From: Grimontia kaedaensis
GTDB lineage: Bacteria; Pseudomonadota; Gammaproteobacteria; Enterobacterales; Vibrionaceae
DNA length: 64,000 nucleotides
Direction of reading: 5' to 3'
NCBI RefSeq assembly: GCF_023746615.1
Contig: NZ_CP082275.1
Location: 1,984,001 to 2,048,000 of the forward strand
Shown here: positions 53,501-62,500 of the stretch, one piece after another
Numbering within the stretch: position 1 is the stretch's first letter
Layout of the letters: each line of letters starts with the position of its first letter
The notes under the pieces: generated by a model
The model's input: the letters and a program-made list of their open reading frames with translations, nothing else
What the model was told of the DNA's origin: nothing
Database searches by the model: none
Position numbers and translations under genes: made by a program

Positions 53501-56500
53501 GCTGGACCGGCGGCACCAGTGTGCCTGTCACTGTCTCACCGGAAGACTTGGGTGGCGAGAACGGCGAGCTGCCGGACGAAGGCGATTACACCCTCACCGC
53601 TACCGTCACTGACGGTGCCGGTAACACCTCTTCACCGAGTGACGCATCCAACTTTACCGTCGATACCACGGCACCGGGCGAAGGCACCGGCGCGGGCGGG
53701 GCTGACGAAGTCCCTCTCGTGGCGATCCCGGAAGCCGCGGACGGCGTCAATAAAGACGAAGCCAGTGACGGCATTGATGTGCTCGTCACTCCACCGACCG
53801 GTATTGAACCGGGCGATACCGTCACGGTCACCCTCACCAAGCCGGACGGCACGACGGCAGACATTTCCACCACGGTACCGGCTGACTGGACCGATGGCAC
53901 CGCCGTGACCGTCACTATCCCAACCAGTGATATCGGTGATGGCAGCAGCTTTAATGATGGCGACTACACCCTGACGGCGACGGCCTCCGATACGGCGGGT
54001 AACAGCAGTGCGCCGAGTTCAGAAGCCAGTTTCAACCTGGACACCACCGCACCGGGTGAAGGCACCGGTCCCAACGGTACCGATGAACTGCCAATCGTTG
54101 AAGTACCTGAAGCCTCTGGTGGCGTCGGTGAAGATGAACTCACCGATGGTGTGGAAGTGCTGGTTACGCCACCCACGGGCACAGAGCCCGGCGATACTAT
54201 TACTGTGACCGTTACCCAACCAGACGGTTCAACAACAGACGTGACCACCACGGTCCCTGCTGGCTGGACCGGCGGCACCAGTGTGCCTGTCACTGTCTCA
54301 CCGGAAGACTTGGGTGGCGAGAACGGCGAGCTGCCGGACGAAGGCGATTACACCCTCACCGCTACCGTCACTGACGGTGCCGGTAACACCTCTTCACCGA
54401 GTGACGCATCCAACTTTACCGTGGATACCACCGCTCCGGGTGAAGGCACCGGCGCTGGCGGGGCTGACGAAGTCCCTCTCGTGGCGATCCCGGAAGCCGC
54501 GGACGGCGTCAATAAAGACGAAGCCAGTGATGGCATTGATGTGCTCGTCACTCCACCGACCGGTATTGAACCCGGCGATACCGTCACGGTCACCCTCACC
54601 AAGCCGGACGGCTCGACGGCAGACATTTCCGCTACGGTACCGGCTGACTGGACCGATGGCACCGCCGTGACCGTCACGATCCCAACCAGTGATATCGGTG
54701 ATGGCAGCAGCTTTAATGATGGCGACTACACCCTGACGGCGACGGCCTCCGACACCGCGGGTAACAGCAGTCAGCCAAGTGCATCCACCGGCTTCACCCT
54801 GGATACCACCGCACCGGGTGAAGGCACCGGTCCAAACGGCACTGTTGAATTACCCCTTGTAGAGATCCCTGAAGCGAGTGGCGGCGTTGGAGAAAACGAA
54901 CTCACCGATGGCGTGGAAGTGCTGGTTACGCCACCCACGGGCACAGAGCCCGGCGACACCATTACCGTCACCGTCACCCAGCCGGACGGTTCAACAACAG
55001 ACGTGACCACCACGGTCCCTGCTGGCTGGACCGGCGGCACCAGTGTGCCTGTCACTGTCTCACCGGAAGACTTGGGTGGCGAGAACGGCGAGCTGCCGGA
55101 CGAAGGCGATTACACCCTCACCGCTACCGTCACTGACGGTGCCGGTAACACCTCAACGCCGAGTGACGCATCCAACTTTACCGTCGATACCACCGCTCCG
55201 GGCGAAGGCACCGGCGCTGGCGGGGCTGACGAAGTCCCTCTCGTGGCGATCCCGGAAGCCGCTGACGGCGTCAATAAAGACGAAGCCAGTGACGGCATTG
55301 ATGTGCTCGTGACTCCACCGACCGGCATTGAACCCGGCGATACCGTCACCGTCACCCTCACCAAGCCGGACGGCACGACGGCAGACATTTCCGCTACGGT
55401 ACCGGCTGACTGGACCGATGGCACCGCCGTAACCGTCACTATCCCGACCAGTGATATCGGTGATGGCAGCAGCTTTAATGATGGCGACTACACCCTGACG
55501 GCGACGGCCTCCGACACCGCCGGCAACAGCAGTCAGCCAAGTGCGTCCACCGGCTTTACCCTGGACACCACCGCACCGGGTGAAGGCACCGGTCCCAACG
55601 GCACCGATGAACTGCCGCTGGTTGAAGTGCCTGAAGCCTCTGGTGGTGTCGGGGAAGAAGAACTCACCGATGGCGTGGAAGTGCTGGTCACTCCACCGAC
55701 GGGCACTGAGCCCGGCGATACTATTACTGTGACCGTTACCCAACCGGACGGTTCAACAACAGACGTGACCACCACGGTCCCTGCTGGCTGGACCGGCGGC
55801 ACCAGTGTGCCGGTTACCGTCTCACCGGAAGACTTGGGTGGCGAGAACGGCGAGCTGCCGGACGAAGGCGATTACACCCTCACCGCTACCGTCACTGACG
55901 GTGCCGGTAACACCTCTTCACCGAGTGACGCATCCAACTTTACCGTGGATACCACGGCTCCGGGCGAAGGCACCGGCGCGGGCGGGGCTGACGAAGTCCC
56001 TCTCGTGGCGATCCCGGAAGCCGCGGACGGCGTCAATAAAGACGAAGCCAGTGACGGCATTGATGTGCTCGTCACTCCACCGACCGGTATTGAACCGGGC
56101 GATACCGTCACGGTCACCCTCACCAAGCCGGACGGCTCGACGGCAGACATTTCCGCTACGGTACCAGCAGGCTGGACCGATGGCACCGCCGTAACCGTCA
56201 CTATCCCGACCAGTGATATCGGTGATGGCAGCAGCTTTAATGATGGCGACTACACCCTGACAGCGACGGCCTCCGACACCGCGGGCAACAGCAGTCAGCC
56301 AAGTGCGTCCACCGGCTTTACCCTGGACACCACCGCACCGGGTGAAGGCACCGGTCCCAACGGCACCGATGAGCTGCCAATCGTTGAAGTACCTGAAGCC
56401 TCTGGTGGCGTCGGTGAAGATGAACTCACCGATGGCGTGGAAGTGCTGGTTACGCCACCCACGGGCACAGAGCCCGGCGATACCATTACCGTCACCGTCA

Positions 56501-59500
56501 CCCAGCCGGACGGTTCAACAACAGACGTGACCACCACGGTCCCTGCTGGCTGGACCGGCGGCACCAGTGTGCCTGTCACTGTCTCACCGGAAGACTTGGG
56601 TGGCGAGAACGGCGAGCTGCCGGACGAAGGCGATTACACCCTCACCGCTACCGTCACTGACGGTGCCGGTAACACCTCTTCACCGAGTGACGCATCCAAC
56701 TTTACCGTCGATACCACGGCACCGGGCGAAGGCACCGGCGCTGGCGGGGCTGACGAAGTCCCTCTCGTGGCGATCCCGGAAGCCGCGGACGGCGTCAATA
56801 AAGACGAAGCCAGTGATGGCATTGATGTGCTCGTCACTCCACCGACCGGTATTGAACCGGGCGATACCGTCACGGTCACCCTCACCAAGCCGGACGGCTC
56901 GACGGCAGACATTTCCACCACGGTACCGGCTGACTGGACCGATGGCACCGCCGTGACCGTCACTATCCCAACCAGTGATATCGGTGATGGCAGCAGCTTT
57001 AATGACGGCGACTACACCCTGACGGCGACGGCCTCCGACACCGCGGGCAACAGCAGTCAGCCAAGTGCGTCCACCGGCTTTACTCTGGACACCACTGCAC
57101 CGGGTGAAAGCACCGGCGCTGGCGGGGCTGACGAAGTCCCTCTCGTGGCGATCCCGGAAGCCGCTGACGGAGTCAATAAAGACGAAGCCAGTGACGGCAT
57201 TGATGTGCTCGTCACTCCACCGACCGGCATTGAACCAGGCGATACCGTCACCGTCACCCTCACCAAACCCGATGGTTCGACGGCAGACATTTCTGCCACG
57301 GTACCGGCTGACTGGACGGACGGCACTGCCGTGACCGTCACCATCCCTACCTCCCACATCGGTGAAGGCAGCAGCTTTACCGATGGGGATTACACCCTGA
57401 CTGCTGTTGCCTCCGACACGGCAGGCAACAGCAGTGAGCCAAGTGCGTCTACTGGCTTTACCCTGGACACCACGGCCCCGGATAAAACAACGACATCAAT
57501 CATTATTGATGACATATCTAACGACAATATCATCAATATTGCTGAGCAAAACCAATCTATTGAGGTTACAGGACAAGTCTCCGGTGAATTCACCGAGGGA
57601 GACACGGTGGTTTTGACTGTCGATGGAACTCAATATACTGGCGCTGCTGAGGAGGACGGCTCCTTCACAATTACAGTGCCCGGCACAGCATTAACCTCTG
57701 ACAGCGACACAGTAATTGAAGCCAGCGTGTTGGCCACAGATAGTGCGGGTAACGTTGGCGAAATCAGCACCACTAAGGACTACGATACTGACCTTCAGGG
57801 ACCAACAGCAAGCACAACGGCGCTCACCATTGATAGTGTGACATCTGACAACGTTCTTAACGCCGCCGAGGCGAGTATGCCTGTTAACGTCACAGGGACA
57901 GTAACGGGTGAATTCACAGAGGGTGACGTTGTCACATTGAATGTTGGTGGTAAAGATTTTATTGGAAAGGTCGATGCTGAGGGTAACTACTCTATTCCAG
58001 TTCCTGGCATTGATTTGATGACTGATGGAAACTCCTCAGTTACAGCAACGATTCTTGCCAGTGACCCTGCCGGAAATACCGGAACCATTTCTGCAGATAA
58101 AGACTATAACGTCGATATTGTGGGGCCTAGCACTCTCACAACAACACTCATCATAGATACCATCACATCTGATAACGTGATTAATATCGACGAGTCAGAG
58201 AGCGCCATCAATATTACTGGCACCGTGAGTGGAGAATACACCGCTGGCAACATTATTACTCTCACCATAAATGGTAAGGACTTTAACGGTCCAGTCGCAG
58301 CAAACGGAACGTTTAGCATTAGTGTTCCAGGCGGAGAGCTGGTTAGCGACAACGATACCACGGTAGACGCTAGGCTAATTGCCACCGACGCCGCGGGTAA
58401 TTTGGGCGTTATCACCACAGCCAAAGAATATCTCCTTGACCTTGTGGCTCCGGGCCAAGGAACTGGCTCAAATGGCGCTGATGAAGCGCCTATAGTCGCC
58501 ATCGCCGAAGCAGCCGATGGGGTAAATAAAAATGAAGCAAATGATGGCATTCAGGCGCAAGTCACTCCACCTGCTGGTACATTACCAGGGGATACGATCA
58601 CTCTAACGCTCTCAGATCCAGACGGTCATCAAACAACGTTAGAACATACGGTTCCAAACGGTTGGGTGGCTGGTCAGGTCGTCGAGGTAACTATACCTGT
58701 TAGCGATATCTCAAATGGGAACATATTTGACGATGGAGTATACAACCTATCAGCAACGGTTACTGATGCCGCAGGCAATACGAGCCTAAACAGCAATACC
58801 ACTACCTTTGAGTTAGATACTATCGCGCCGGGTGAAGGTATGGGTGATGATGGCTCAGATGCCTCACCTACTCTGGTTATCCATGAATCAAGTAATGGTG
58901 TCAATGCACAGGAAGCATCAGACGGTATTCAAACTTCAGTCACGCCGCCAGTCGGCGCAGAACCTGGGGATTCGATAAGCCTGGAGGTCACCGACCCGTC
59001 TGGTAATACCTCAACCATTACTGTCGCTGTGCCAAACGACTGGCAAGACGGCATTCCCGTTCCTATTACTATTCCTGTCAACCAGCTGCAAAACGGTGGC
59101 ATTTACGAGGATGGCACCTACGGCATCAGCGCAACTGTCACAGACGCTGCTGGAAACACGAGTACTGCTGCTGAACAGACAATCATCTTGGATACCACTG
59201 AACCCAGCGATGAAACCACTCAACTTACGATTGATGTGATTACTGCAGACAATGTCGTTAATGCAAAAGAGAGTGGCACTTCAATTTCTGTTACTGGCAC
59301 AGCCATAGGCGAATACACAGCCGGCGATAAAGTGACGCTTTCAGTAAATGGAAATAACTATACAGGTACGGTGAATACGAATGGGGAGTTTTCAATCGCC
59401 GTTCCAGGAAGCGAGCTTGTCGAAGACTCTGATCTGAAAGTGAATGCTCAGCTCGTTGCCACTGATCCTGCTGGTAACACCGGGGTAATTAGCACGACTC

Positions 59501-62500
59501 AGATCTATAGTGTTGATTTAGTAGCGAACGCTTCAATTACCCTCGACAGTACGATAGCTGGTGACGATGCAATCAACTACGCAGAGTCACAGCAAGACAT
59601 TAATATCACGGGTGTTGTTGGTGGCGATGCAAAGCCGGGTGATGTAGTCACCATTACAGTCAACAACACTGAGTTTACTGGCACTGTAAATGCCGATAAC
59701 AGTTTCAAAATCCCAGTATCTGGAAGTGTATTGGCATCCGCTCCTGACAAAACTATCAAAGCGGAGGTTACGGCGACCGACAATGCAGGAAATACTGTTA
59801 CTGTCACTGACTCCGAAACATACACTGCTTACGAGCCCAAAGTTGAATCTGTCACTCACTTGTCTGATGCAGCAGAAGGAGAATCAACGATTGGGTGGAA
59901 TTTAAACCTTGATCATGCCACCACCATTGATACAACTGTGAAGCTTGGGTTCGCGAAAGTCGCTCATGACGTCGTATTTGGCGAAGACTATACGGGTAAA
60001 GTTTATGTCTACAACGATGAAGGAGACTTACTTCAAGAAGTTGAATTGAATAGCTCAAATCAGTGGGTAGCCCATATCACGGTTCCTGCTGGTGAAAGCG
60101 GCGTGAAACTCTACGCAGAAACAGTAAACGACGATATCTACGAAGGCGATGAAACGTTCGCCATATATGCAGCAGCCAATACTACCGAAGGTTGGCAAAA
60201 TTGGGTTAAATCCGAATCTTCGATCATCTCTGACGAAGCTGATAAACCAAAAGTCACCAGTGTGTCTAACGCCTCGGTGGATGAGGGCGAAGCCGCTTCT
60301 GTCACTATCACGCTCAGCAATGAGTCCACCACCCCTACCCGTGTGTTTATCGATGCCTATGGCGGCTCGGCCACCGAAGGTACTGACTTCAACACCAAAG
60401 ACCTCTGGGTCAATTACGGCAGTGGTTGGGTGAAAGCCGCCGGCGATTTCTCGGGCGGTAACTGGATTGATGTCCCGGCTAACACTAAAACCTTCCAGGT
60501 GCGCTCTCAAAGCATACAAGATGATGTATTCGAAGGCAATGAAAGCTACACCATCAAAGCCAAAGCCGATGGGCAAAGCAGCTTGGTGTCCGGTACGGTC
60601 ACCATTAATGACGACACTGACACACCGAAAGTAAACAGCATCACACACCTTAATGATGGTGTTGAAGGCGGGGCTTGGCCGGGATGGACGGTCAACATGA
60701 CCAACACCTCGACCACGTCCACCACGGTCAGGCTACACTTTGATGATGGCCTCCATCAGGCAAACTTTGGTGAGGATTACAGCGGTAAAGTGCATGTGTA
60801 CACCACATCCGGCACTTTCCTCAAAGAAGTTGTTCTTAACAGCTCAAATGGCTGGGCTGCCGATATCGACGTGCCTGCCGGGCACGCCGGGGTGCGCGTT
60901 TATGCTGAGACCCTCAATGACAATGTCTATGAGGGCAACGAAACCATTAAGGTTCAAGGTGCCGTCATCGGACAACAAGGTTGGGTCACCTCTGCGGACG
61001 CTGTCATCACCGATGAAGCGGATAGACCTTCATGGGAAATCAGTAACGCCAGTACCACTGAAGGTGACTACTTGGTGTGGGATATTTCTGTGCATACCGC
61101 CACTAAAGACAACTCATGGACGAAGATTGAGTTTGCCAATGGCACCGGTATCATCGGTACCGACACAGCTGGCGCGACAAGCTTCCAGGCCTCCTATGAC
61201 GGCGGCAATACGTGGAATGCTGCCAAGTACTACGGCAATATGCTTCAGGTACCTAAGGGCACTGAGAGTTTCAAAGTTCGCCTCGCAACCACAGACGACT
61301 CTGTGTTTGAAGGCAATGAGACCATCACCATTAAAGTGACCGAAAGTGGCGGCGGCCGTGACCCGGGTGTCGTCTTTGGCACCACCACCAACACGGCAAC
61401 TATTGTCGAAAATGACGACGCTACCGTCGTCACCTCGGTGACCAAACTGCGTGATGGCGTGGAAGGCAGCACGACGCCAGGTTGGACGGTGAACTTCAAC
61501 AACCCGTCAGATGAAGCCACCACCGTCCGTCTGAACTTCAATGACGGCTATCATGAGGCCGACGTCGGTGCGGACTATTCCGGCAGAGTATATATCTACA
61601 ACCTCTCGGGTCAGAAAGTCGGTGAAGAAGTGATCTCTGCCGCCAACAACTGGCGAGTCGATATCTCCGTTCCTGCGGGCCAAAACGGTGTGCGTGTTTA
61701 CGCACAGACCCTCAATGACAATGTCTATGAGGGCAACGAGACTATTCAAATCCAAGCTGCCGTGCCCGGCAGACAGGGCTTTGTGCAGTCTGCTGAGGCC
61801 GTCATCACCGATGAAGCCGACAAGCCACGCGTCACCAGTGTGTCTAACACGTCGGTGAATGAAGGCGAAGCCGCTTCTGTCACCATCACGCTCAGCAATG
61901 AGTCCACTACCCCTACCCGTGTGTTTGTCGATGCTTATGGCGGCTCGGCCACCGAAGGCACTGACTTCAACACCAAAGACCTCTGGGTCAATTACGGCAG
62001 TGGTTGGGTGAAAGCCGCCGGCGATTTCTCCGGCGGTAACTGGATTGATGTCCCGGCTAACACTCAAACCTTCCAGGTGCGCTCTCAAACCACACAAGAT
62101 GATGTGTTCGAAGGCAATGAAAGCTACACCATCAAAGCCAAAGCCGATGGGCAAAGCAGCCTGGTGTCCGGTACGGTCACCATTAATGACAACACTGATA
62201 CACCGAAAGTAGACAGCATCACTCTCCTCCAGAACGGTGTGGAAAACAGCACCTGGCCGGGATGGACGGTCAACATGACCAACACCTCGACCACGTCCAC
62301 CACGGTCAGGCTGCACTTTGATGATGGCCTCCATCAGGCAAACTTTGGTGAGGATTACAGCGGTAAAGTGCATGTGTACACCACATCCGGCGCTTTCCTC
62401 AAAGAGGTTGTTCTTAACAGCTCAAATGGCTGGGCTGCTGATATCGACGTGCCTGCCGGGCAGGCCGGGGTCCGTGTTTATGCTGAGACACTCAACGATA

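Noticed and set aside
48100..57600. Dozens of 60-230 residue readings on both strands inside the adhesin repeats
   Set aside because: They recur with the repeat period and are shadows of the single open adhesin frame, which is uninterrupted from 47554 to the edge.
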